Positions 9,370 through 17,717 of a stretch of DNA of 64,000 bases are shown in pieces. Below the pieces are notes generated by a model. The model was not told the origin of the DNA. It saw only the letters and a list, made by a program, of their open reading frames with translations, and did not search any database. Each line of letters opens with the position of its first letter. Positions within the stretch are counted from its first letter, which is position 1. The position numbers and the translations under genes are program-made. This stretch comes from Rhodococcus koreensis (GTDB lineage: Bacteria; Actinomycetota; Actinomycetes; Mycobacteriales; Mycobacteriaceae): NCBI RefSeq assembly GCF_900105905.1, contig NZ_FNSV01000005.1:4030001-4094000 (forward strand), read 5' to 3'.

Positions 9370-9385
9370 GTTCACCCCCGTGAAC
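9370..9385. promoter_or_regulatory. Palindrome GTTCAC-CCCC-GTGAAC
   Basis: A perfect 6-bp inverted repeat with a four-base spacer lies 56 bases before the DUF4129 start and 158 bases before the rightward flavin monooxygenase gene. It has the form of a dimeric repressor operator in this divergent region. No dedicated regulator is adjacent. Confidence 0.3.
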
Positions 9386-9454
9386 AGCGCAGCGACACGT
9401 ACCTCCCGGTTCGATGTCACGACTCCGTATCCGCAGCAAAGTTCGGTATCTCCT

Positions 9455-9471
9455 CCGCATGATGACGGATT
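9455..9471 (+). promoter_or_regulatory. Copy 1 of a 17-bp motif shared with 17441-17457
   Basis: CCGCATGATGACGGATT lies 72 bases before the flavin monooxygenase gene. A 16/17 identical copy precedes the second operon at 17441. Similarity continues downstream with conserved spacing (CGGG, TCG, CGG, then GCTG), about 40 bases in all. This suggests a common promoter or operator for the two operons. Confidence 0.55.
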
Positions 9472-9542
9472 TGCGGCGGGACTCGATGGCGGACGCTGGA
9501 ACGTGCCGACAGAGGCACTCCCCCGAACCGAAGGAAGTCGCG

Positions 9543-10709
9543 ATGAGATTCATCATGATGAGCGAATGTGCAACCGAGCCCGGCACCACGCACCACCGGC
9601 GCTATCGGGACATGGTGGACGAAGCCGTCTTCGCCGAGGAGATGGGCTTCTACGGCTGGGGCACCTCCGAGCACCACTTCTTCAACGACATGTGCGTCAC
9701 ATCCGCGCCGGAATGTCTGTTCACCGCTGTCGCGATGCGCACGAACCGGATTCGTCTGCGGTACATGAGCCGGCTGACCTCCGTGATTCATCCGATCCTC
9801 GTCGCGGAGCAGACCGCGACCACCGACCTGCTGTCGGACGGCCGCGTCGAGCTGACCACCGCCCGGGGAAATACGTTGCTGCAGTTGGACGCGTTCGGCG
9901 TCTCCCTGGAGGAAACCCGCGACCGGTCCGAGGAGGCACTCGACCTCATCGTCCGGGCGTTGAGCGATGACACATTCAGCCACGACGGCCCGCACTGGGG
10001 CACGATCCCGGAGCGCCGGTTGAGCCCCAAGTCTCTGCAGGAGCCGCACCCGCCGCTGTACAAGATCGTCCAGAGTGTGGAGTCTGCCGCCGACGCCCGG
10101 CGCAAGGGCCTTGGCATGATCACCTCCGACGCCTACCTGGGCTGGGAGGTCCTGCAAGCGAACCTCGACGCCTACAACGCGGTGTCCGAGGACGAGGTCT
10201 CGCCCGTCGGCCGCTACGCGATCAAGTCGGCGGCCAGCAGCGTCATGTCGGCGCGATGCGCCAAGACAAACGACGAGGCACTCGCACACGCGGAGGCCGA
10301 TCTGCTGAAGTTTGCGCAGATGATCATCAACGACGTCTACGTGCAACTCGCCGAACGGTCACCGGAGCAGTACGGCGAATTCTCCCGGATCGGGTTGCTG
10401 CGCAAGCACGCCGACGACGCGGACTGGCTGCGTACCTGCGGCCCGACCGTTCTGGTCGGCGATCCGCAGCACTGCGTCGAGCAGGTTCAGCGCACCGCCG
10501 ACATGGGGGCGGACGAGATCGTGCTGCGCATCGACGGAGGCACCCACGACGAGCGGATGCAGTCGATCGAGAACTTCGGCAGGTACGTGATTCCGTACTT
10601 CGGCAATCCCGCGGGTGTGGTCCGCACGGGGCCGGTCGGTCTGCTTCCCGGCGACCCGCGGCAGCGTCCGAGCTACGAGATCGACACCGCCGAAGAACTG
10701 GCGGGGTGA
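9543..10709 (+). CDS. Luciferase-like (LLM class) flavin-dependent monooxygenase
   Basis: The 388-residue protein is a bacterial-luciferase-family TIM barrel that uses reduced FMN supplied by a partner reductase to oxygenate its substrate. Family features include the N-terminal FAEEMGFYGWGTSEHHF segment (about 31-47), the IRLRYMSRLTSVIHPILVAEQ strand-helix region and the GRVELTTARGN motif near 100. The ATG at 9543 follows GAAGGAAG at a good distance. It heads an operon with a SnoaL-like protein, an amidase and an unknown protein, and a flavin reductase gene lies 6 kb away beside a second operon that shares its upstream motif. Monooxygenase plus amidase suggests attack on an N-heterocycle or amide, as in pyridine degradation by Arthrobacter; the true substrate is unknown. 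Confidence 0.88.
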   Translation: MRFIMMSECATEPGTTHHRRYRDMVDEAVFAEEMGFYGWGTSEHHFFNDMCVTSAPECLFTAVAMRTNRIRLRYMSRLTSVIHPILVAEQTATTDLLSDGRVELTTARGNTLLQLDAFGVSLEETRDRSEEALDLIVRALSDDTFSHDGPHWGTIPERRLSPKSLQEPHPPLYKIVQSVESAADARRKGLGMITSDAYLGWEVLQANLDAYNAVSEDEVSPVGRYAIKSAASSVMSARCAKTNDEALAHAEADLLKFAQMIINDVYVQLAERSPEQYGEFSRIGLLRKHADDADWLRTCGPTVLVGDPQHCVEQVQRTADMGADEIVLRIDGGTHDERMQSIENFGRYVIPYFGNPAGVVRTGPVGLLPGDPRQRPSYEIDTAEELAG

Positions 10710-10711
10710 GC

Positions 10712-11113
10712 ATGTCGACGTTCGATCGTGAGCAATTGGCCGACCTCCATTGCAGCGTGGTCCGTGCCATCGAGGATCGCGACCCGGCGTTGTTCGCGTC
10801 GCTGTACACCAGCGACGGCAGGTTGCTGACGCCCGACGGGCGATCTGTACACGGGCGCGACGCAATCGCCGAGGAGTTCGGCAACTGGCTGAGGGCGGGG
10901 CTCGTCACGCAGGCCGTCGAGAACGTCCAACTGACCATCGGCGACACCGTCGCTGTCGAGGAAGGCCGCGCGATCGGCGAGTTCGCCGCCGGATCCGAGG
11001 TGCACAGCAACTACCTCGTCGTCCACGTCCGGCAGGACGACGGATCGTGGTTGATGCACCGCGACATCTGGACTCACGTCGAAGCAGATGCGCCGGCGGA
11101 GGTGTCGTACTGA
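10712..11113 (+). CDS. SnoaL-like / NTF2-fold protein
   Basis: This 133-residue protein has the pattern of a SnoaL-like domain: an N-terminal helix (REQLADLHCSVVRAIEDRD), the DGRLLTPDGRSVHGRDAIAE segment and a C-terminal strand pair ending in GSWLMHRDIW. The fold is used by cyclases, isomerases, dehydratases and as a binding protein, so function cannot be read from it. The ATG is two bases after the monooxygenase stop, and its own stop overlaps the amidase ATG (TGATG), so it is tightly co-translated. It may process or bind the monooxygenase product before the amidase acts. Confidence 0.75.
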   Translation: MSTFDREQLADLHCSVVRAIEDRDPALFASLYTSDGRLLTPDGRSVHGRDAIAEEFGNWLRAGLVTQAVENVQLTIGDTVAVEEGRAIGEFAAGSEVHSNYLVVHVRQDDGSWLMHRDIWTHVEADAPAEVSY

Positions 11114-12564
11114 TGGTGACGATCGAGGAATACGCGTCCTACGACGCCACCGGGCTGGCGGGCCTGGTGCGTTCGGGTGAGGTCAAGCCGGCGGAGATTC
11201 ACGAGGCGGGGATCAAGGCAGTCGAACTCGCGAACGAGCGGCTGCATGCCACCGTGGAAGGGCCGTGGGATTCGCCGCTGGACGCCAGCACCGAGGGCGT
11301 GTTCGCCGGAGTTCCCTTCGTGCTCAAGGACCTCTGCTGCCACGCCGCCGGGGTACCGCTCCACCTGGGCAGCCGGGCGCTCGCGGCGGGGATCGTGCTC
11401 GATCACGACTCCGAACTGATGGCCCGGTTCCGTCGCGCCGGACTCGCCGCCGTCGGAAGCACGAAGATTCCCGAGTTCGCGTTGTGCCCCACCACCGAGC
11501 CCCTGTTCGGTGGTGCGGTCCACAACCCGTGGGATCCGACCAAGAGCCCCGGCGGATCCAGTGGCGGATCCGCAGCGCTGGTGGCGGCGGGAGCGGTCCC
11601 GATCGCGCACGCCAACGACGGTGCCGGGTCGATCCGCATTCCGGCCTGTCACACCGGCACCGTCGGCCTCAAACCGAGTCGTGGGCGGATCCCGATCGGT
11701 CCCGGCATGCAGGAGGCCTTCTACGGCAACGTGGTGGAGTTCGCCCTCACCCGGTCGGTGCGGGATGCGGCGGCGTTGCTCGATGCCGTGCACGGGAACC
11801 TTCCCGGGGAAAAGTACGGCGCGCCCGGTCCGGCCCGGCCGTACCGCGACGAGATGCGAGGACCACAATCGCCGCTACGCATCGCGGTGTGCCTCGATTC
11901 GTGGAGCGACCGCCCGGTACACGGGGATGTCCGGCGCGTGTTGATGTCGACGATCGAGTTGCTGTCCGACCTCGGCCACGAGGTGGACGTCGTCACGCCC
12001 GCGTTGAAGTGGGAGGAGTTCCTCGACGCGCTGACCACCACGTTCTGCGCGGGAACCGCAGCGGACGTAATACCGCTCGGCGAGGCGATCGGTGTCGGGT
12101 TGAGCCCGGACCACTTCGAGGCGACGACGATCGCGTGCGCCGAGGCCGGCCGCGCGTTGACACCGGTCGACCTCGCCCGCGCGTTCGCGACGAACAACCG
12201 GGTGAGCAGGCAGGTGGCGGCGTTCATGGCGGACTGGGACATCCTGGTCACACCGACCGCGATCACGCCGCCGGTCGATCTCGGGACGTTCGACGCGAAC
12301 GACGCATCGTTCTCCGCGCAGGAGTGGGTGCGTCACGTCATCACACCGCATCCGATGTGCGCCTTGTACAACGTCACGGGTGCGCCGGCGATCAGCCTCC
12401 CGCTCGGCACCACGAGCGACGGCTTGCCTGTCGGCGTGCAATTCGGCGCCGACGTGTACCGGGAAGACCTCTTGCTCGGTCTCGCGGCGCAACTGGAGCA
12501 GGCGCGACCATGGGCCGAGCGTCGACCGGCGCTGCACGTGACGAATCTGAGCGAGGGGTCATGA
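11113..12564 (+). CDS. Amidase (amidase signature family)
   Basis: The 483-residue protein hydrolyses an amide or cyclic amide with the Ser-cisSer-Lys triad of the amidase signature family. The catalytic Lys is in PFVLKDLCC (about residue 76), the cis-Ser in SPGGSSGGSAALVAAG, and the nucleophile Ser in NDGAGSIRIPACHTG. In this last motif Ala replaces the first Gly of the more common GGSIR form, a modest deviation. It starts at the TGATG overlap with the SnoaL gene and its stop overlaps the next start as ATGA. In context it probably opens or hydrolyses the oxygenated product of the flavin monooxygenase. Substrate is not predictable. Confidence 0.9.
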   Translation: MVTIEEYASYDATGLAGLVRSGEVKPAEIHEAGIKAVELANERLHATVEGPWDSPLDASTEGVFAGVPFVLKDLCCHAAGVPLHLGSRALAAGIVLDHDSELMARFRRAGLAAVGSTKIPEFALCPTTEPLFGGAVHNPWDPTKSPGGSSGGSAALVAAGAVPIAHANDGAGSIRIPACHTGTVGLKPSRGRIPIGPGMQEAFYGNVVEFALTRSVRDAAALLDAVHGNLPGEKYGAPGPARPYRDEMRGPQSPLRIAVCLDSWSDRPVHGDVRRVLMSTIELLSDLGHEVDVVTPALKWEEFLDALTTTFCAGTAADVIPLGEAIGVGLSPDHFEATTIACAEAGRALTPVDLARAFATNNRVSRQVAAFMADWDILVTPTAITPPVDLGTFDANDASFSAQEWVRHVITPHPMCALYNVTGAPAISLPLGTTSDGLPVGVQFGADVYREDLLLGLAAQLEQARPWAERRPALHVTNLSEGS

Positions 12565-12875
12565 TCGTCGTCGTCACCACCGATGATGCACGTCGAGACG
12601 GAGTGATCCGACTCGACGACAGGGACAACTTCACGGAGTTGGCGGTCGACGCGGTCGGGCTGACGCGGGAAGCGGTGACCGCAGTCGCCGTGTCGACGGG
12701 AGCGGGCGCCGTGGACGGCGATCATCTCTGGATCGACGTCGACTTTCTCCGCGGCCGTGGGCGCGGAACCGACGAGTGGAACACCGCTCTCGCAGCGATG
12801 GTCGATTATGCCGCGGGAAAAGGGTGGACCGACTCCGGCAGCGGCCGGGTGCGCGCCCACATCCACTGGAAGTGA
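12561..12875 (+). CDS. Hypothetical protein, last gene of the monooxygenase-amidase operon
   Basis: The 104-residue protein is not recognised. It begins with a predicted strand (MIVVVTTDD) and contains acidic stretches, an ALAAMVDYAAGKGW helix and a basic C-terminal end (GRVRAHIHWK). No signal peptide or membrane segment is seen. The ATG overlaps the amidase stop as ATGA, which strongly supports expression with the operon. It converges with the large kinase gene after a 38-base gap that holds only a weak 6-bp hairpin (12883-12901). Confidence 0.65.
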   Translation: MIVVVTTDDARRDGVIRLDDRDNFTELAVDAVGLTREAVTAVAVSTGAGAVDGDHLWIDVDFLRGRGRGTDEWNTALAAMVDYAAGKGWTDSGSGRVRAHIHWK

Positions 12876-12913
12876 GTGGTCAGGTGGGAGATTGCCTCAC
12901 CGGTGGCAGTGGA

Positions 12914-15900
12914 TCACGGCATTTCCGGATTCGCGGTCACCAGAGAGGCAATCTCCGACCGCCGGCGCAGACCGCATTTCGCGAGGACATGCGCGACGTG
13001 GGTATCCACGGTGCGCTTTCCGATGATCAACTGGGCCGCAATTTCCTTGTTCGTCATCCCGCGCGCCACGAGGCCGGCGATCTCCCGCTCCCGGTTCGTC
13101 AAGTGCTGCAGGACCGCAGATCTCGCATCCACCTCCGGAACCCGGCCGCCGCGATGGGCCGCCGCGGAGTCGGCGACGTCCGCACCGGGCAGTGTAGCGA
13201 TCCATTCGATCCCGAGTGCGGCACCGCTCGCGGTGGCGTCTGCGACGTCGCGCTCGGCGAGATGAGCCCGGACTTTCGCGGCACAGGCGTCGCGGTGCTG
13301 CATCAACCGGTGCAATCCCATCACGGAGGAACCGCTTGCAGACCAGTACGCCTGCGTCGCACCGAGAATTCGTGCCGCCTCGAGGTATCTGCCGTCCTCC
13401 GCGGCCAGCCAGGCGAGCAGTTCGCCGATCAGCGCCATCCCGAGTTGGTCGTCGATGGTCGCCATTGCCGCCAGCGCGTGTTTCGCGATCGACGCGGCGT
13501 GTTCGTACGATCCCTGCAGGTAGGCGGCGAGGGCCTGAACCCATCGGGCGTACGAGATGCACCAGTGGTCACCGTTCTTCTCGCAGACCGCGATGCAGTC
13601 CCGGCAGCACTCCTCCGCGAGATCGAACTCTCGGTACAGGCAGTACGCCTCCCCCAGCTGATACGAGAACATGGCGGTGGCGAGTCCGTCGCCGCGTTGC
13701 CGCGCTTCCGAAATCGCGGTCCGGTACAGCTCGACGCCCCCGTCGAAATCGTCTCGGAAGAAGTACACCGCACCCAGCATCGCTCTGCCGAAGGAGGCCG
13801 CTCGTGCGTCGTCCTGCTGCCGGGCCTGCGCGAGGCACTCCCGCAGGTGCTGTTCCGCACGATCGATTTCCCCGGTGATCAGCAGATTCCATCCCAGCGT
13901 CCACAGTGACCTGGCCTCGTGCGGTATGCCGAGGCGGTGCACGCGGTCCCACGCATGCTCCGACCACAGCCGGCCCTCCTTCAAATGCCCGCAACCGAGC
14001 CAGTAGAACCACAGATCGGCGACCATCGCGGCGCCTGTCCCACAGTGTTCGCTGGTTTCGAGCGCCCACTCGAAGGCGGCACGCATGTTCGCAATCTCTT
14101 CGGACACAGTCGAACTGGCGCGGTGTTGCTCCGGGCCGAACCAGTCGTGTTCCGAACTCTTCGCCAACGCCGAATAGAACCGCATGTGTCGGTCACGCAG
14201 ATCCGCTTGTGGCGCAGCGAGTCCGAGGGACGCCGCCTCCCGCTCGAGCATCAACTGGCCGAATTCACGGATGGTGTCGAGCATCTGAAATCGGAGAAGG
14301 TGCCCCGCCTGCCTCCGCGACAGAATGGACTGCTGCACGAGACCGTCGACGGCATCGGCGATGTCACCGTCACCGCTCAGTGTGCAGACGCTGTGCACCG
14401 CGTCCAGCGAGGCCGAACCGACGAAGACGGAGAACTGGGCCCACAGGGATCTCTCGGCGGTACTGCACTGATCCCAGGTCCACTCGAGTAGCGTCCACAG
14501 ACTGCGATGGCGCGGGTGCACGTCGCGGGGACCGCCACGGAGAAGCCCGAATCGATCGACCAGCCGGGTGCCGATGTCCTCGATCGACATCGTCCGTGTC
14601 CGCAGTGCGGCCAGCTCGATGGCCAGGGGCAGGCCGTCCAGTCTGTTGCACAGCTCGACGACGGAGCTTTCATCGAGGGTTCCCTGCCCACACCCGCCTA
14701 CCGCCTGCGCGCGTTCCCGGAACAGCACGACGGCGTCGTTCTCGGCGTCCGAGTTACCGGAATGGGCGAACGGCGGGACCGTCAATACGAATTCGGCGCT
14801 GATGTCCAGGGAGGTTCGCGATGTCGCGAGGATCTTCACGTTGGGGCACTGTGCCAGCACGCTCGCCGAGATGTCCCCGATCTCGGTAGTGAGGGTGTCG
14901 CAGTTGTCGAATATCAGCAGGGTGTTCTTGTCGCCGAGTTGCTCGGCCAGGGACAATACCGTGCCGGGCCCCGGTATCGAGTCCTGGATCGCCTGTTGGA
15001 CGAATCTGCCGTCCTGGACGTAGTTGAAGTCGGTCAGCCACACCCCGTCGCGGAACGCCCGCTGCAATCCGAGGGCCGCGGATTTCACGAGCCGTGACTT
15101 GCCCACGCCCCCGATACCGGTCAACGTCAGCAATCGTGCCCGCCGCAACAGTTCTCGAATCTCGCGAAGTTCGTGATTCCGGCCGACGAAGCTCGTCACG
15201 TCGGCGGAGATGTTGTGTCGGCGCAGCGGTGATTTCCCGGCGTCTTTCTTACGGGTGTCGCGGGACGGCGCCGCGGCGGGCCGTGGTGTGACGCCGAGCA
15301 TGCTGGGCGTCGCCATCTCGTCGACCGGCAGTCCGTGGCGCCGTTGAATATTCCGCAGTTCGTCACCGAACTCCGTCGCCGACGCGGGACGATCCTCCGG
15401 TTTCTGCGCCATGGCACGCTCGATCACGGCGGCGACGTCGGGGGGTATGTCGTACTCGCGCAGGGGCGGAATCGGTTCATTCGTAATACGCAGGAACTGC
15501 GCGACGAGGTCCTCTCCGCTGCGTCGTTCGAACGCGGCATGGCCGGTTACCGCGCTGAAGAGCGTCGCTCCGAGACCGTAGACATCGGATGCGGCACTGG
15601 CCGGCTGCCCGCGGAGCACTTCAGGCGCGGCGAATGCCGGTGACCCGAGAACGACGCCGGCGGCGGTCCGGAATCCGCCGGTGATCCGTGCGATCCCGAA
15701 GTCGGTCAGCTCAGGTTCGCCGTACTCGGTCAGCAGGATATTCCCCGGCTTGACGTCGCGATGCAGAATGTCGATGCGGTGTGCGGCGGTGAGCGCACCC
15801 GCAATCTTCACGCCCAGCCGGAGCGCGTCGGTCCATCCGATCGGGCCGTGCCTGCGGATGTGTGTCTCCAGCGATTCCTGCTGGTGATAGGGCATCACGA

Positions 15901-16201
15901 GGTAGGGCCGGCCGCTTTCGGTTGCTCCCGCGTGGAGGATCGTGACGATATTCGGGTGTCCGGACAGTCGACCCATCGCGTGCTGTTCCTCGATGAACCG
16001 TTCGAAACTTTCTTCGTCGAGATCCGCGGTCAGAATCTTTACTGCAACTGTGCGTTCGAGTGGCGTCTGCTCACAGCGGTAGACGACTCCGAAGCCGCCA
16101 CGTGCGATCTCCCGCGCATTGCAGAAACCGTCGGCAGCGAGTTCGGCGGCGATATCGACCGCCGATCCGCGCTGAGTGGCCAGCGGGTCGACGTCATCCA
16201 T
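12914..16201 (-). CDS. Ser/Thr kinase - NB-ARC-type ATPase - TPR - LuxR HTH regulator
   Basis: This 1,095-residue protein joins four modules. Residues 1-285 form a Hanks-type kinase with GRGGFG-like loop (ARGGFGVVYRC), Lys55, HRDVKPGN (147-154), DFG (167-169) and APE. Residues about 335-640 are a signalling ATPase with Walker A GIGGVGKS (362-369) and LLIFDNCD. Helical repeats of TPR type follow to about 1010, and a LuxR HTH ends the protein (LTNREREIAGLVARGM, then KRTVDTHVAHVLAKCGL). The kinase is PknK-like, and the N terminus MDDVDPLATQRG resembles PknK, so ATG 16201 is chosen over one at 16258. It probably senses a ligand through the repeats and regulates the two flanking operons. Classical PknK lacks so clear a LuxR end in my recollection. 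Confidence 0.9.
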   Translation of the reverse strand: MDDVDPLATQRGSAVDIAAELAADGFCNAREIARGGFGVVYRCEQTPLERTVAVKILTADLDEESFERFIEEQHAMGRLSGHPNIVTILHAGATESGRPYLVMPYHQQESLETHIRRHGPIGWTDALRLGVKIAGALTAAHRIDILHRDVKPGNILLTEYGEPELTDFGIARITGGFRTAAGVVLGSPAFAAPEVLRGQPASAASDVYGLGATLFSAVTGHAAFERRSGEDLVAQFLRITNEPIPPLREYDIPPDVAAVIERAMAQKPEDRPASATEFGDELRNIQRRHGLPVDEMATPSMLGVTPRPAAAPSRDTRKKDAGKSPLRRHNISADVTSFVGRNHELREIRELLRRARLLTLTGIGGVGKSRLVKSAALGLQRAFRDGVWLTDFNYVQDGRFVQQAIQDSIPGPGTVLSLAEQLGDKNTLLIFDNCDTLTTEIGDISASVLAQCPNVKILATSRTSLDISAEFVLTVPPFAHSGNSDAENDAVVLFRERAQAVGGCGQGTLDESSVVELCNRLDGLPLAIELAALRTRTMSIEDIGTRLVDRFGLLRGGPRDVHPRHRSLWTLLEWTWDQCSTAERSLWAQFSVFVGSASLDAVHSVCTLSGDGDIADAVDGLVQQSILSRRQAGHLLRFQMLDTIREFGQLMLEREAASLGLAAPQADLRDRHMRFYSALAKSSEHDWFGPEQHRASSTVSEEIANMRAAFEWALETSEHCGTGAAMVADLWFYWLGCGHLKEGRLWSEHAWDRVHRLGIPHEARSLWTLGWNLLITGEIDRAEQHLRECLAQARQQDDARAASFGRAMLGAVYFFRDDFDGGVELYRTAISEARQRGDGLATAMFSYQLGEAYCLYREFDLAEECCRDCIAVCEKNGDHWCISYARWVQALAAYLQGSYEHAASIAKHALAAMATIDDQLGMALIGELLAWLAAEDGRYLEAARILGATQAYWSASGSSVMGLHRLMQHRDACAAKVRAHLAERDVADATASGAALGIEWIATLPGADVADSAAAHRGGRVPEVDARSAVLQHLTNREREIAGLVARGMTNKEIAAQLIIGKRTVDTHVAHVLAKCGLRRRSEIASLVTANPEMP

Positions 16202-16315
16202 TGGCCATATCCGTCCCCTGCTCGGCGAAGGTGTGCATCGGTCGGCGATCCCGGTCATTCGAGTTTATTCCTGCTCGGGAACGATCGACTGGATTCGATA
16301 TCGGCGCCGGTCAGT

Positions 16316-16795
16316 TCAGCTCGTCCGCGCGAGGAGCCCCTCGTCGAGGACCCAGCCGGGCAGGTAGAGCACGACGTCGAAGCCCGCGTGGCGGAGGTAC
16401 TCGACGACGGCGCCCCGCAGTCGGTGACGCAGAGCCGGCGGGCCGTCCACCGCGATCAGCGCGCCGGACGCCACACCCACCCGTCTCGCGTCCGCGATCA
16501 GGCCGGCCAGCAGCCGCGGCGAATTCGGGAAGGGAACCGCCCGGCCGTCGAGGGGACGGTACGGGCCGGTCGGTACCGAAGCCGTCGTGTCGATGCGCAG
16601 AAGCGGCAGCGGGGTTCTCCCCGCCTCGTCGGGCTCGAGCCTGCCGGTTTCCAGCGCCGCCTCACGCAGGTTGTCCGCGTCCAGGAGGTGCGGATAGCGG
16701 TCGCAGACCGCACCGGTCGAGGTGAACACCGGATCGGTGTGGCGGCCCACGACGAACACTGCGATTCGACGCGCAGCGGACACCTGACTAGGCAT
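16316..16795 (-). CDS. Hypothetical protein coupled to the flavin reductase
   Basis: The 159-residue protein is not recognised. It starts with a strand-like segment RIAVFVVGRHTD, contains NLREAALETGRLEPDEAG, and ends with VVEYLRHAGFDVVLYLPGWVLDEGLL. No signal peptide or membrane helix is evident, and the alternating hydrophobic pattern suggests an alpha/beta fold. The ATG at 16795 overlaps the 3' end of the flavin reductase gene by eight bases, so the two are co-translated. A longer reading upstream would be antisense-like Arg/Ser-rich sequence inside the reductase gene and is rejected. It is probably part of the monooxygenase system. About 115 bases without a gene separate it from the kinase start. 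Confidence 0.6.
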   Translation of the reverse strand: MPSQVSAARRIAVFVVGRHTDPVFTSTGAVCDRYPHLLDADNLREAALETGRLEPDEAGRTPLPLLRIDTTASVPTGPYRPLDGRAVPFPNSPRLLAGLIADARRVGVASGALIAVDGPPALRHRLRGAVVEYLRHAGFDVVLYLPGWVLDEGLLARTS

Positions 16796-17285
16796 GGCGC
16801 ACCGCCGCGAATGTGCTGCGAAAGAACAACAGGGGCGACCGGTCGACACCGTTCGAGATACGGCGCAGCGCCAGCAGTACGAGGAAGTGGTCGCCGGCGG
16901 GGATGGCCTCCGACACCGTGGCCTCGAACCATGCGGACGCATCGTCGATGACGACCGCCCCCGAGGCGGTCACGCGGTAACCGACCGAGTCGAAGCGCCG
17001 GTCCGCCTCCTTCGCGGACAGTTGCACCCCGCACGCGCCCTGAGACTCGGCCAGGATGCTCGCGCCGATCGCCTCCGCCCGGGCGATCAGCGGCCAGGTG
17101 GCAGATTCGTTGCGGATGGACACGACCATCAGCGGCGGGTCGAGCGAGACGTTGGTGAATGAACTCACCGCCATGCCGACGGGTTCACCGTCCACCATGG
17201 CACCGAGCGCGAGAACCCCGCTCGGGATCCGTCCGAAGAAGGTTCGCAGGGTCCGTTGGTCGAATGGCTCGGAGATCGTCGTCAT
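16788..17285 (-). CDS. Flavin reductase-like protein (FMN-binding split barrel)
   Basis: The 165-residue protein belongs to the flavin reductase-like family that reduces FMN with NAD(P)H and passes it to a separate monooxygenase. Family features are FFGRIPSGVLALGAMVDGEPVG (split here: FFGRIPSGVLALG, then GMAVSSFTNVSLDPPLMVVS), SILAESQ and a C-terminal GDHFLVLLALRRI. The ATG at 17285 follows GGGAG. It lies divergent from the 17.5-20.7 kb operon and is the obvious electron partner for the luciferase-like enzyme at 9.5 kb; two-component systems of this kind are usual. Direct pairing is inference because the genes are 6 kb apart, but no other reductase is in the region. Confidence 0.87.
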   Translation of the reverse strand: MTTISEPFDQRTLRTFFGRIPSGVLALGAMVDGEPVGMAVSSFTNVSLDPPLMVVSIRNESATWPLIARAEAIGASILAESQGACGVQLSAKEADRRFDSVGYRVTASGAVVIDDASAWFEATVSEAIPAGDHFLVLLALRRISNGVDRSPLLFFRSTFAAVRHA

Positions 17286-17366
17286 GGCGATGCACTCCCG
17301 TGGGATCGGTTCAGGCTGGCACTTCACATCCTCGGACGCCGCCGCCGGTCTGCCATCGGTCGTTGT

Positions 17367-17410
17367 ACGTATCCGGCTACGGATTCGCGCGCTCGGACCG
17401 CCGGATACAT
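17367..17410. promoter_or_regulatory. Inverted repeat ACGTATCCGG ... CCGGATACAT
   Basis: Arms at 17367-17376 and 17401-17410 match at 9 of 10 positions with a 24-base spacer, giving half-site centres about three helical turns apart. They lie between the flavin reductase and the divergent small membrane protein gene. A GTATCCG string also occurs at 9427-9433 upstream of the monooxygenase. Possible operator for the LuxR-type regulator. Confidence 0.35.
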
Positions 17411-17440
17411 GTGCGCCGAACTCCGAACTCCGCATGCGAT

Positions 17441-17457
17441 CCGCACGATGACGGATT
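17441..17457 (+). promoter_or_regulatory. Copy 2 of the 17-bp motif shared with 9455-9471
   Basis: CCGCACGATGACGGATT differs at one position from the copy upstream of the monooxygenase operon and is at a similar distance (67 bases here, 72 there) from the first start codon. The following bases are also partly conserved. Likely common regulation of both operons. Confidence 0.55.
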
Positions 17458-17523
17458 CCCCTCGGGGTTCGTCGTCGGCACGCTGAGACGCCGAAGCACA
17501 CCCAACCAGAGAGGTTTCACGCG

Positions 17524-17706
17524 ATGAACGCAATCTGTGCCGAACCGACGAGTGCGGAGGCCGGCGCCTTCGCCTGTGCCCTGGGGGGCTTCGCCGATCT
17601 CCGCCTCGGGGCAGCACTCGTACTGATCGGGATTCTTGCCTTCATCGCGAGTGGGGTGGCGATCGTGCTGCCACCTGCTCCGGCGCGCACACCGATCGCG
17701 GAATGA
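17524..17706 (+). CDS. Small single-helix membrane protein
   Basis: The 60-residue protein has a short N-terminal part, then a hydrophobic stretch LGAALVLIGILAFIASGVAIVL broken here as LGAALVLIGILAF and IASGVAIVL (about residues 28-49), and a Pro/Ala tail. It would be a single-pass membrane peptide. GAGAGG lies nine bases before the ATG, and the stop is 12 bases before the next start, so it looks like the first gene of the M20-ligase operon. No family recognised. The good ribosome binding site and placement favour a real gene, but its small size leaves doubt. Confidence 0.6.
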   Translation: MNAICAEPTSAEAGAFACALGGFADLRLGAALVLIGILAFIASGVAIVLPPAPARTPIAE

Positions 17707-17717
17707 GGGAGATCGCA

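Noticed and set aside
12883..12901. Terminator between the 104-residue gene and the kinase gene
   Set aside because: Only six pairs including a wobble; too weak to list as a terminator.
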